A stretch of 6,971 nucleotides of DNA from Thermoplasmata archaeon. Lineage in GTDB: Archaea > Thermoplasmatota > Thermoplasmata > Thermoplasmatales > Thermoplasmataceae. Below, piece by piece: positions 1-5,095 of the stretch. A model generated the notes under the pieces. The model ran no database searches. It saw only the letters and a list, made by a program, of their open reading frames with translations, and was not told the DNA's origin. The stretch is taken from NCBI GenBank assembly GCA_021827885.1, contig JAKAUD010000021.1:1-6971 (forward strand), in the 5' to 3' direction. How positions within the stretch are numbered: the first letter of the stretch is position 1; each line of letters begins with the position of its first letter. A program made the position numbers and the translations under genes.

Positions 1-489
1 TACAGGAGATTGGGAATTGCCTCCTTGCTGACGAATAAAGCCATAGAATCTGAAAGGTCAAGGGGTTTTTCTGCTGCCAGGATTCTCGTCAGCTCAGACA
101 ATAAGGCCTCGCTCGCCCTTTCACAGAAGGCGGGATTCACCATAATATCTCATTTGGAATTTTATGAAGGGACACCAACATGCCCTGAAAGTAAGCCCAT
201 TCAGCCAGCTAAAGGATCCATGGTAAACTTCGGATGGAAATTTGGTTATTACACAGATGAAAGGCATTGCAGAATAGAATTCAGGGAGTGTTCCGGGATT
301 TCATACACCATGTCCCCGGAAAATGAGGAGGGATATCCATACTCCCATATATTGTCTGGGACTGGAGATATCTCACTGGATGGAAAGGGCTTTACCTCAG
401 TTGAAACTGCATTATCGAAGGAAATAAACGTAAAGGGAAAATTAATGGAAGAATTTGAGAATGCCTTTCTCCTGGAGATCAAGATTTAG
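1..489 (+). CDS. GNAT-family N-acetyltransferase, 5'-truncated
   Basis: This is the C-terminal part of a GCN5-related N-acetyltransferase, a family that moves an acetyl group from acetyl-CoA to an amine. The frame is open from base 1 and begins YRRLGIASLL, which is the acetyl-CoA pyrophosphate-binding motif A (R-x-x-G-x-A). About 30 residues later comes SDNKASLALSQKAGF, the usual motif B ending in the 'N-x-x-A-x-x-x-x-x-K-x-GF' pattern. The protein therefore starts left of the window; an apparent TTG start at 10 is only the Leu of motif A. After the GNAT fold there are about 100 more residues with no motif I recognise, longer than a minimal GNAT, so a C-terminal extension is present. The substrate cannot be told. 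The stop at 487-489 overlaps the convergent membrane-protein gene by 11 nt. Confidence 0.85.
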   Translation, partial: YRRLGIASLLTNKAIESERSRGFSAARILVSSDNKASLALSQKAGFTIISHLEFYEGTPTCPESKPIQPAKGSMVNFGWKFGYYTDERHCRIEFRECSGISYTMSPENEEGYPYSHILSGTGDISLDGKGFTSVETALSKEINVKGKLMEEFENAFLLEIKI

Positions 490-865
490 TTGTGGAGTTT
501 GTCCCTCTGGATCTTGATTTAATTGATTGGTTGAAATAGATCATCATTCCTCCCACAAGTACCATGATAAAACCTATGAGAAGACCTCCCTCGGTGCTTA
601 ACCAAGACAAAAATGAAAGGGCAATTATCAACCCCCCGATGAATTTATAATTTTTTCCCGGAAAAAGGGCATAAATTGAAAGCAATATTACAGATATTCC
701 TGGAAAGAAACCTCCGAAGAACAGGATGAGGTAAGACGTTATGGAACCAGTTGTTGTTCCATTTATGAAAAGAAGAAAAATCTGGAATGCTATTGCAAGA
801 ATTATTGCTCCGCCTACCAGAGAGGATACGGATGCGTCAAGGTTTTCCAACTTTTTCGCAGCCAT
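479..865 (-). CDS. Small four-helix membrane protein, DUF6114-like
   Basis: A predicted integral membrane protein of 128 residues. Four hydrophobic segments are visible at about residues 17-34, 45-67, 74-89 and 92-110, followed by a short basic, Ser/Thr-rich tail. The third and fourth helices carry FIGGLIIALSFLSWLS and GGLLIGFIMVLVGG, a layout that resembles the DUF6114 family of uncharacterised four-helix proteins; that family match is from memory and is tentative. The frame can be extended to an ATG at 898, but I prefer the ATG at 865. A TATATATG box at 887-894 lies 26 nt before it, giving a leaderless transcript and putting the upstream ATGs inside the promoter. The gene lies 49 nt after the archaellin stop on the same strand, so partial co-transcription is possible. 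Function unknown. Confidence 0.75.
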   Translation of the reverse strand: MAAKKLENLDASVSSLVGGAIILAIAFQIFLLFINGTTTGSITSYLILFFGGFFPGISVILLSIYALFPGKNYKFIGGLIIALSFLSWLSTEGGLLIGFIMVLVGGMMIYFNQSIKSRSRGTNSTTKS

Positions 866-893
866 ATATGGGGTATTACCTACCCCCATATAT
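864..893. promoter_or_regulatory. Inverted repeat over TATA box and start codon
   Basis: Two perfect 10-nt arms, ATATATGGGG (864-873) and CCCCATATAT (884-893), are separated by 10 nt, so their centres are 20 nt apart, about two helical turns. One arm covers the TATA box and the other the start codon of the membrane-protein gene. A dimeric repressor bound here would block initiation. The operator role is inferred; part of the symmetry could arise because TATA sequences are self-complementary, but the GGGG/CCCC portion is not explained that way. Confidence 0.4.
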
Positions 894-894
894 A
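887..894 (-). promoter_or_regulatory. TATA box of the DUF6114-like gene
   Basis: The minus strand reads TATATATG centred about 26 nt before the ATG at 865. This is the archaeal TBP-to-initiation distance, so transcription should start at or very near the A of that ATG. The box decides the start codon against the ATGs at 898 and 889. Confidence 0.55.
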
Positions 895-914
895 GCATAT
901 TGCAGGTGTCTACT

Positions 915-1625
915 TCATTCCAACGTGATAGTTTTGGTGCTGAAATCTGTGGGTGCCGTTATATCTATTGTGCCAATGTTTCCTATTGGCAGTACTATCT
1001 GGCCTGTTATGGTTCCACCCTGGGTTAAATTGTATCCAAAGGTCTCTGTAACATTGATCATCAAGCCAACCATGTCATTCTGCGTGAGTATGGGAAACTT
1101 CGCTGTCAGGGAAGATGATGGATCCGTGGCCACGAATATCCCAAAACTTGTTGGATCGTTCTGCTTTTTTGAAAGGAGGTTCCACTGTGTTATGCCGAAT
1201 ATGTTTGTTGTGCCCACAGATTCATCCGCGTATATTGAACTGTTATAGTGGAGTATAGCGGTAGATCCACCAATACTCAATTCTAAGGTAACATTTGCAA
1301 GGTTTATGGAAGGGCTCCCTGTTAATGGTTTCACGAATACTATCAAATTACTTACTCCGCCGGATGCAGGAGGTGTTGCATTATCATAACCAAGGACGCT
1401 TGTGATTGTTATTCCGGATGATACCTGCTGGATTGTCTGGGTACCTGTTGCCGTTGCCCTTGTCTGAAGCACCCCTACCGTGTGCAGGAGAACTGCGGCT
1501 GCTACTGCGGCTACAAGTATCATGGCGATGAAGACTATCAGCATCCCGATACCAGTTTCAGATCGGTCTTCACCGCTCTTAATCGGTTTCAGGAGGAAGC
1601 GCCTTAATTTTCTTAGATAGTTCAT
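915..1625 (-). CDS. flaB: Archaellin (archaeal flagellin) precursor
   Basis: This is the filament subunit of the archaellum, the rotating archaeal motility organelle. From the ATG at 1625 the precursor has 236 residues. A basic leader (MNYLRKLRRFLLKPIKSGEDRS) precedes the archaellin signature ETGIGMLIVFIAMILVAAVA, which forms the hydrophobic assembly helix. Prepilin peptidase would cut before E23, leaving Gly at +3 as usual; the Ser at -1 is less common than Gly or Ala. The rest is a Ser/Thr/Asn-rich beta domain, typical in length. Five N-glycosylation sequons lie at N82, N111, N128, N191 and N199, fitting a glycosylated surface protein. The open frame extends upstream to 1745, but that part covers the promoter and is not archaellin-like. 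An ATG at 1631 is a close alternative start. No other archaellum gene lies in the window. Confidence 0.9.
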   Translation of the reverse strand: MNYLRKLRRFLLKPIKSGEDRSETGIGMLIVFIAMILVAAVAAAVLLHTVGVLQTRATATGTQTIQQVSSGITITSVLGYDNATPPASGGVSNLIVFVKPLTGSPSINLANVTLELSIGGSTAILHYNSSIYADESVGTTNIFGITQWNLLSKKQNDPTSFGIFVATDPSSSLTAKFPILTQNDMVGLMINVTETFGYNLTQGGTITGQIVLPIGNIGTIDITAPTDFSTKTITLE

Positions 1626-1629
1626 TATC

Positions 1630-1634
1630 ATCAC
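1630..1634 (-). promoter_or_regulatory. Possible ribosome binding site of archaellin gene
   Basis: The minus strand reads GTGAT four nt before the ATG at 1625. This matches part of the archaeal GGAGGTGAT complement to the 16S rRNA 3' end and favours 1625 over the ATG at 1631, which would overlap it. Confidence 0.35.
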
Positions 1635-1678
1635 ATTGCATGTTTGGTTGTATGCTATTATGTATATGCCCCTGTATG

Positions 1679-1686
1679 TATATAAA
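1679..1686 (-). promoter_or_regulatory. TATA box of archaellin gene
   Basis: The minus strand reads TTTATATA, identical to the box before pyrB. Initiation about 26 nt downstream, near 1656, would give a leader of about 31 nt, consistent with the GTGAT site before the start codon. A second, weaker box (CATATACATAAT, 1657-1668) would give a leader of roughly ten nt. Either way the start lies downstream of the longest-frame ATG at 1745. Confidence 0.55.
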
Positions 1687-1703
1687 TAAAGTATGATAGG
1701 AAT

Positions 1704-1715
1704 GCGAAATTTCGC
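1704..1715. promoter_or_regulatory. 12-bp perfect palindrome upstream of archaellin promoter
   Basis: GCGAAATTTCGC is a perfect palindrome lying about 18 nt upstream of the archaellin TATA box. In archaea, sites just upstream of the TATA/BRE are usual places for activators. It is GC-capped, unlike the AT-rich surroundings. It also lies between divergent genes, so it could serve the transposase-like gene, but at about 75 nt from that gene's TATA box it is better placed for archaellin. The regulatory role is inferred. Confidence 0.35.
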
Positions 1716-1788
1716 TGCACATTTTATCTGCTGCAATATCTGCAAGCCAATTTACACTGAATCATATACTTGAACATACAGAAAACCC

Positions 1789-1795
1789 TTTTATG
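1789..1795 (+). promoter_or_regulatory. TATA box of the transposase-like gene
   Basis: The sequence GAAAACCC followed by TTTTATG looks like a BRE plus TATA box, centred 26 nt before the ATG at 1818. This spacing predicts a leaderless transcript starting at the ATG. Confidence 0.45.
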
Positions 1796-1806
1796 TCATT
1801 TATGAC
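1795..1806. promoter_or_regulatory. Inverted repeat GTCAT-TT-ATGAC near the start site
   Basis: A perfect inverted repeat with two 5-nt arms and a 2-nt centre lies between the TATA box and the start codon of the transposase-like gene. That is where an archaeal repressor would block polymerase recruitment. Autoregulation by the encoded helix-turn-helix protein is a possibility, but only an inference. Confidence 0.35.
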
Positions 1807-1817
1807 CTCATATCTTT

Positions 1818-2663
1818 ATGTTAAGAACAGAAGACAGGCAATTCATAAGGGAAAGTGTCAGCAAGGGGTATAAGGTAAGGGATCTTGCCAAGATATTCAA
1901 TGTAACTCCCAGAAGGATCCAGCAAATCCTGAAAGATGAACCTGATAGTTCAGATGAGAAAAACAACGAAGAAATGGATCATGAGACAGAAACTCAGATA
2001 ATGTCACTCTGGTCAAGCTACAAGATTGGTTCAAGGACAATGTATTACTACCTGAGATCCCAGGGGATGAAGGTGTCATATTACCAGATCTACAATTTCA
2101 TGAGAAACAACAACATGATCCGGAGCCGCGAGAAACAGAATCGAGAGCTGATGGAATTAAGGCCCTTTGAATCTATCTACATGGATTATTATCAGCCTGA
2201 GATCTCAAGGCCTTATGCAGTTGTCGTTACAGACTGGGCAACGCGAAAGATAATCTCAATGGTAGAAGGCCATAGAATAACCAGGGACCTCCTTGCCTCT
2301 TGCCTTTCACCACTCAAGAATATCGCCCAGCAGACAAACCTTGAGGAATCAAAACTATCACTCAGGAGCGGAATTTTGAGCATAGTTTATTCCACCACTG
2401 ATCTCCCCAAGTTCATGCAATCGATCGGTATTGGAAAAGTGATCATAGACAAAAGTGGAAACAGGATTCATCTCTCCTTGTCCAAGCTATGGCAGATTTA
2501 TGAAAAATACAGGGATGACTTTGCTTCACCTGATGAGTTTGTGAACTGGTACAACAACAGGCCAATGATCAGGGGAGGACATAATGTCGTGAGCCCCAAT
2601 TCTTTGATGAATGATGAGATTGAACCTGAGGATCGCCTCTTCGCCAAGAGCATTACAAAGTAA
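1818..2663 (+). CDS. IS481/IS3-like transposase protein, catalytic residues apparently lost
   Basis: A 281-residue protein with the layout of DDE transposases of the IS3/IS481 type. A helix-turn-helix lies at about 8-40 (YKVRDLAKIFNVTPRRIQQIL). A second, HTH_21-like region is at 55-105, with 'IGSRTMYYYLRSQGMKVSYYQIYNFMRNNNMI'-type spacing. An RNase H-like integrase core follows from 115. The first catalytic Asp is present (D123 in ESIYMDYYQPE), and the next strand YAVVVTDWATRKI is typical. Where the family has a 'S-D-N-G' second Asp, this protein has LSIVYSTTD (about V190). Where it has 'N-G-x-V-E-R', it has GNRIHL (about H218). The C-terminal WYNNRPM motif is intact. The frame is unbroken, so this is either a recently inactivated element or a protein kept for DNA binding. 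No clear terminal inverted repeats were found. The TATA box fixes the start. Confidence 0.75.
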   Translation: MLRTEDRQFIRESVSKGYKVRDLAKIFNVTPRRIQQILKDEPDSSDEKNNEEMDHETETQIMSLWSSYKIGSRTMYYYLRSQGMKVSYYQIYNFMRNNNMIRSREKQNRELMELRPFESIYMDYYQPEISRPYAVVVTDWATRKIISMVEGHRITRDLLASCLSPLKNIAQQTNLEESKLSLRSGILSIVYSTTDLPKFMQSIGIGKVIIDKSGNRIHLSLSKLWQIYEKYRDDFASPDEFVNWYNNRPMIRGGHNVVSPNSLMNDEIEPEDRLFAKSITK

Positions 2664-2691
2664 AGAATCCTTTATAGAGTCGAGGATTTTT

Positions 2692-2706
2692 GGGGGTGGT
2701 CCCCCC
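2692..2706 (+). terminator. GC hairpin in convergent intergenic gap
   Basis: GGGGG, loop TGGT, CCCCCC forms a short strong hairpin between the stop of the transposase-like gene and the stop of the convergent PEBP gene. A T5 run lies before it (2687-2691) rather than after it, so it is not a classical terminator; a role in separating the two convergent transcripts is inferred. It could also be the remnant of an element end. Confidence 0.3.
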
Positions 2707-2708
2707 TC

Positions 2709-3170
2709 CTAATGCTCGTACGTCAGCATAAAAGTTACTTTCTTGATTGCAGTTTTTTCAGCAATTGTAATAACCTGCTCCCTTGAACTTCCTGGTTCAA
2801 TGCCAGAGTGTTTTATAAGCGCGTACAGTGTAAAGAAATACCTGTGTGTCTTCCTTCTTGGAGGGCATGGTCCATTATATCCTGGTTTTCCGAAATCGTT
2901 GATTCCCTGAAAGAAACCCTCAGGTGTCCTTGCACTCTTTTGGATATCTTCTTTCAACTCCGTTATGGTGGATGGAATGTTATATATGATCCAGTGAGTA
3001 AAAACACCATGAGGGGCATCCGGATCATCCATTATAAGAACGAATTCTTTAGTGGATGACGGAGCATCCGTCCACACTATGTGCGGTGAAATATCTGAGG
3101 AATCACAGGTAAATTTCTCAGGAATCTTGTCCCCATATCTGAAACCTGAAATTTCCAAGGTAAATGACAT
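2709..3170 (-). CDS. PEBP family protein, YbhB/YbcL type
   Basis: A complete phosphatidylethanolamine-binding-protein family member of 153 residues, the usual length of the prokaryotic YbhB/YbcL branch (often labelled Raf-kinase-inhibitor-like). The family signatures are all present: DPDAPHGVFTHW at 49-60, GYNGPCPP at 97-104 and HRYFFTLYAL at 109-118. These line the conserved anion/ligand pocket. There is no signal peptide, so it should be cytoplasmic. The physiological ligand is unknown for most prokaryotic members, and nothing here narrows it. The gene is monocistronic, convergent with the transposase-like gene and divergent from the double-RHH operon. The start is supported by an AT-rich box 26 nt upstream. 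Confidence 0.93.
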   Translation of the reverse strand: MSFTLEISGFRYGDKIPEKFTCDSSDISPHIVWTDAPSSTKEFVLIMDDPDAPHGVFTHWIIYNIPSTITELKEDIQKSARTPEGFFQGINDFGKPGYNGPCPPRRKTHRYFFTLYALIKHSGIEPGSSREQVITIAEKTAIKKVTFMLTYEH

Positions 3171-3387
3171 ATTCAGTAATTGTTTACTTGCTTAATATTT
3201 TTTACATTCTATTTATAGCAGTGCTCTCCTCCAAAAAACGAGTGTTGTCTATACACACTGACCTGTCATTAATTGAAATTGCAGAAAAATAATTTCTCGT
3301 TACCCCAATTTTATTACATTATTTACATACACATATTTTATTTGCAAATTTGATTGGTTATTTATTTTGTACATACATACCAAAATG
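3171..3387. other. Divergent intergenic region with ACATAC direct repeats
   Basis: This AT-rich region separates the divergent PEBP gene and double-RHH operon. Apart from the PEBP TATA candidates it holds two related motifs, TTTACATACACAT (3322-3334) and TGTACATACATAC (3368-3380), whose starts are 46 nt apart. It also has an 8-nt palindrome CAAATTTG (3345-3352) between them and a loose inverted repeat AGTGT/ACACT (3241-3259). RHH proteins often bind short direct or inverted repeats upstream of their own genes, so these are candidate operators. No gene was found here. Confidence 0.3.
3192..3200 (-). promoter_or_regulatory. Candidate TATA box of PEBP gene
   Basis: The minus strand reads AAATATTAA centred about 26 nt before the ATG at 3170, giving a leaderless start. 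A better consensus match, TATAAATA at 3210-3217, lies further upstream and would give a leader of about 18 nt with no visible ribosome binding site. Which one is used cannot be decided from the sequence. Confidence 0.4.
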
Positions 3388-3395
3388 TTAATATA
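3388..3395 (+). promoter_or_regulatory. TATA box of double-RHH operon
   Basis: TTAATATA, preceded by the A-rich CAAAATG that may act as a BRE, is centred about 31 nt before the ATG at 3423. Transcription would start around 3417, leaving almost no leader. The box lies inside the longer open frame that begins at 3354, which argues against that longer start. Confidence 0.5.
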
Positions 3396-3422
3396 CATGG
3401 CACGATATATTGTTTAGAAAAC

Positions 3423-3842
3423 ATGAAGTCAGAATCTAAGGATACCAAGATTACCATGAGAATTTCTGAGGAAGAATTATCTGAAATAGACAGTTTTCTC
3501 AACCATAATCCTAAGCATGGAAACCGATCGGAATTCCTGAGGAATAGCGCACTTGAATTCATTGCAAATAACAGAATCAAGCTGACCTCCGGTTCACAGA
3601 TATGCATGGATATAGCCCCGGCCTATGAGGAAATACTGAATTCCATCGTAGAGGAAGGTTACTTCAGAAATACCAATGAATTGATTTCTGCAATAATTGC
3701 AAGGGCATTTGATGAAAATCTTGTAAAAGAACTGGTAAGAGTTAAAAAGGCCTCAACAAGGGATTTGAAGGGCATCATGGGAACAAAAAGTGGAAAGGAC
3801 GAAGGCACATTTGAGGTTTCAAGAGGACGGAGAAGGGAGTAG
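3423..3842 (+). CDS. Double ribbon-helix-helix DNA-binding protein
   Basis: A 139-residue protein with two ribbon-helix-helix (CopG/MetJ-type) units in one chain. RHH1 has strand KITMRIS (9-15), a first helix over 16-28, and NRSEFLRNSALEFI starting the second helix. RHH2 has strand QICMDIA (59-65), helix PAYEEILNSIVEEG, and the turn-helix FRNTNELISAIIARAF. In this fold the strands insert in the DNA major groove, and two units normally pair between subunits; a tandem copy could pair within one chain. A basic tail (ending GRRRE) follows. It is a likely transcription factor. It heads a two-gene operon, with the next start 6 nt after its stop. The start at 3423 fits the TATA box; an in-frame TTG at 3354 is rejected. 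RHH regulators (CdrS/CdrL) adjoin ftsZ genes in haloarchaea, which is relevant to its neighbour. Its target is unknown. Confidence 0.85.
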   Translation: MKSESKDTKITMRISEEELSEIDSFLNHNPKHGNRSEFLRNSALEFIANNRIKLTSGSQICMDIAPAYEEILNSIVEEGYFRNTNELISAIIARAFDENLVKELVRVKKASTRDLKGIMGTKSGKDEGTFEVSRGRRRE

Positions 3843-3844
3843 GT
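3841..3844 (+). promoter_or_regulatory. Ribosome binding site of second operon gene
   Basis: AGGT, overlapping the stop codon of the double-RHH gene, lies four nt before the ATG at 3849 and matches the middle of the archaeal GGAGGTGAT motif; GGAG at 3836-3839 is an alternative. This supports translation of the second gene from a polycistronic mRNA. Confidence 0.4.
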
Positions 3845-3848
3845 TAAA

Positions 3849-4559
3849 ATGGATAGTGTTTTAAGAAGCAAAAGATTGATAGAAGTAGGACTTGAGTCGA
3901 GCGGGTTCGGAAGATGGAAATGTGCCACTATTTTCATCGGAGAAGCCGTATCTGATTTACAAAATAAGGTAAGGTTGCAGAACGATTTCAAGGGGCTTTT
4001 CTATGCCTCCATAAGGCCTTTGAGAAATGAGCAGAACATGATTGTAGCTCACGGAAATAAAAACGTCGGCTATATTGAGAATACCGGAGATGCAGAACCT
4101 TATGAAGTTCATTGGGAGGGGACAAGATTCAATGGTATGGACATGAAGAGTACATCTTGTGCATTCCACATCGATACAATGTTATCACAGGATCAATACA
4201 AACGCCTAACTGGGTGTGTACTTAGTGAGGTAGATTCGTCAGATTCGTTCGTACTTGTCAGCGATTTTTCACAGAAATATTCAAGGAATCTCCATAACAT
4301 GCTTGCAGAAAAGATCAGCAGGGGAGGTATTGCCGTTTCTTCCATACTTTCGATGCCGGAGAGAAGCCACCCTGAATTTTATGAATCAAGGAATGATTTG
4401 AGATTGCTTTCAAGGTTCGATTCAAACATAACCGAGATTCACAGAACCTCCCAATTTTCCTTTCTATCACCCAGGGAACCAAATGCCAGTGGACAGAAAG
4501 ACAAGATCGTCAGGACAGCGGGTTCGTTAATTTCTGCAGTAAGAGAAACAAAGAGGTGA
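3849..4559 (+). CDS. Uncharacterised protein, possible FtsZ/tubulin-like fold without GTPase signature
   Basis: A 236-residue soluble protein that I do not recognise with certainty. Its order of elements resembles the GTPase domain of FtsZ/CetZ. It has an N-terminal strand RLIEVGL (9-15), a strand FYASIRP (51-57) where FtsZ has 'FIAVNTD', and DSFVLVSDF (132-140) where FtsZ has 'ADMVFITAG'. A helix NLHNMLAEKI follows, then GGIAVSSILSMP (159-170) where FtsZ has 'GALTVGVVTKP'. A helix and the strand SNITEIH come next, matching 'VDTLIVI'. The GGGTGTG nucleotide loop is replaced by SQKYSRN, and the C-terminal FtsZ domain is absent. If the resemblance is real, this is a non-GTPase relative that might bind filaments or act as a sensor. 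It is translationally linked to the double-RHH gene. The coding call is firm; the fold assignment is pattern-based inference. Confidence 0.85.
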   Translation: MDSVLRSKRLIEVGLESSGFGRWKCATIFIGEAVSDLQNKVRLQNDFKGLFYASIRPLRNEQNMIVAHGNKNVGYIENTGDAEPYEVHWEGTRFNGMDMKSTSCAFHIDTMLSQDQYKRLTGCVLSEVDSSDSFVLVSDFSQKYSRNLHNMLAEKISRGGIAVSSILSMPERSHPEFYESRNDLRLLSRFDSNITEIHRTSQFSFLSPREPNASGQKDKIVRTAGSLISAVRETKR

Positions 4560-4604
4560 AGAATTGTCTCATGAATTCATGTTCTGATTGCCAATGACAA
4601 TTCT
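4560..4604. repeat. 9-bp inverted repeat with inner palindrome
   Basis: Perfect arms AGAATTGTC (4560-4568) and GACAATTCT (4596-4604) enclose 27 nt that contain a second perfect palindrome, CATGAATTCATG (4570-4581). It starts immediately after the stop of the uncharacterised gene and lies in the gap between two convergent operons, where it may help end or stabilise the transcripts. Confidence 0.45.
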
Positions 4605-4609
4605 CATTC

Positions 4610-4618
4610 AAAAAAAAA
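4610..4618 (-). terminator. Poly-T terminator of pyrBI
   Basis: Nine consecutive A on the plus strand give a T9 run on the minus strand directly after the pyrI stop codon. Archaeal RNA polymerase terminates at such runs without needing a hairpin. Confidence 0.6.
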
Positions 4619-5095
4619 TTAAATTTTATGGTAAAGTTCCTGTTGCGTCAAGGTTCTATCGCAATAGATGCATCTGATTTTTAAAGGGCTTCTTGATTCC
4701 AATGTGAATTCCGCCGTCACCGGTTCCTTATTGTTGGAAATGCAATTCTGGTTGGAACATTTTACAATTCCAACTATTCTGTCAGGAATCTCAACCGTGA
4801 ATTTCCTTTCAATCTCATAATTCTTGATTATGTTTATCGTTGCGCCTGGAGAGACCAGTGAGATCCTGTCCAGTTCTCCTTTACTCAAGACCCTCTTCTC
4901 TATCTTGACAATATCCTTGAATGAATCCACTGCCTTGCTCCTGACATTCATCAGGATGCTTACTGTAAAGTCTTCACCACCATCTATACCCAGTGTTGAT
5001 AGGACCTTCAATGCCTTTCCATGATCTATGTGATCTATCACAATCCCGTCCTTTATCTTATTAACCTTCAATGTGCTCTTGTTATTTTCTTCCAT
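4619..5095 (-). CDS. pyrI: Aspartate carbamoyltransferase regulatory chain
   Basis: The regulatory subunit of aspartate transcarbamoylase, which binds nucleotide effectors (CTP/UTP inhibition and ATP activation in the well-studied enzymes) and holds catalytic trimers together through a zinc domain. It is complete at 158 residues, near the usual 150-155. The N-terminal allosteric domain begins LKVNKIKDGIVIDHIDHGKAL, with the conserved I-D-H-I-x-x-G-x-A pattern. The C-terminal zinc domain has four cysteines, C113, C118, C142 and C145, in the spacing C-x4-C...C-x2-C. The ATG follows the pyrB stop without any gap, and GGTGA lies five nt before it, within the pyrB coding end. Co-transcription and coupled translation give matched subunit amounts. 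Confidence 0.95.
   Translation of the reverse strand: MEENNKSTLKVNKIKDGIVIDHIDHGKALKVLSTLGIDGGEDFTVSILMNVRSKAVDSFKDIVKIEKRVLSKGELDRISLVSPGATINIIKNYEIERKFTVEIPDRIVGIVKCSNQNCISNNKEPVTAEFTLESRSPLKIRCIYCDRTLTQQELYHKI

Noticed and set aside
787..1248. 153-codon plus-strand frame opposite the archaellin and membrane-protein genes
   Set aside because: It is antisense to two well-supported genes, has no motif or promoter and is Cys/Pro-rich in an arbitrary way.
1626..1745. N-terminal extension of the archaellin frame up to the ATG at 1745
   Set aside because: The extension covers the TATA boxes and does not resemble a class III signal peptide; the basic leader begins at the ATG at 1625.
3659..3991. 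110-codon minus-strand frame opposite the double-RHH operon
   Set aside because: It is antisense to two genes of a clear operon and has low-complexity Leu/Ser content.
4408..4432. GGTTCGATTC, resembling a tRNA T-arm
   Set aside because: It lies inside a coding frame and no acceptor stem or anticodon arm fits around it.
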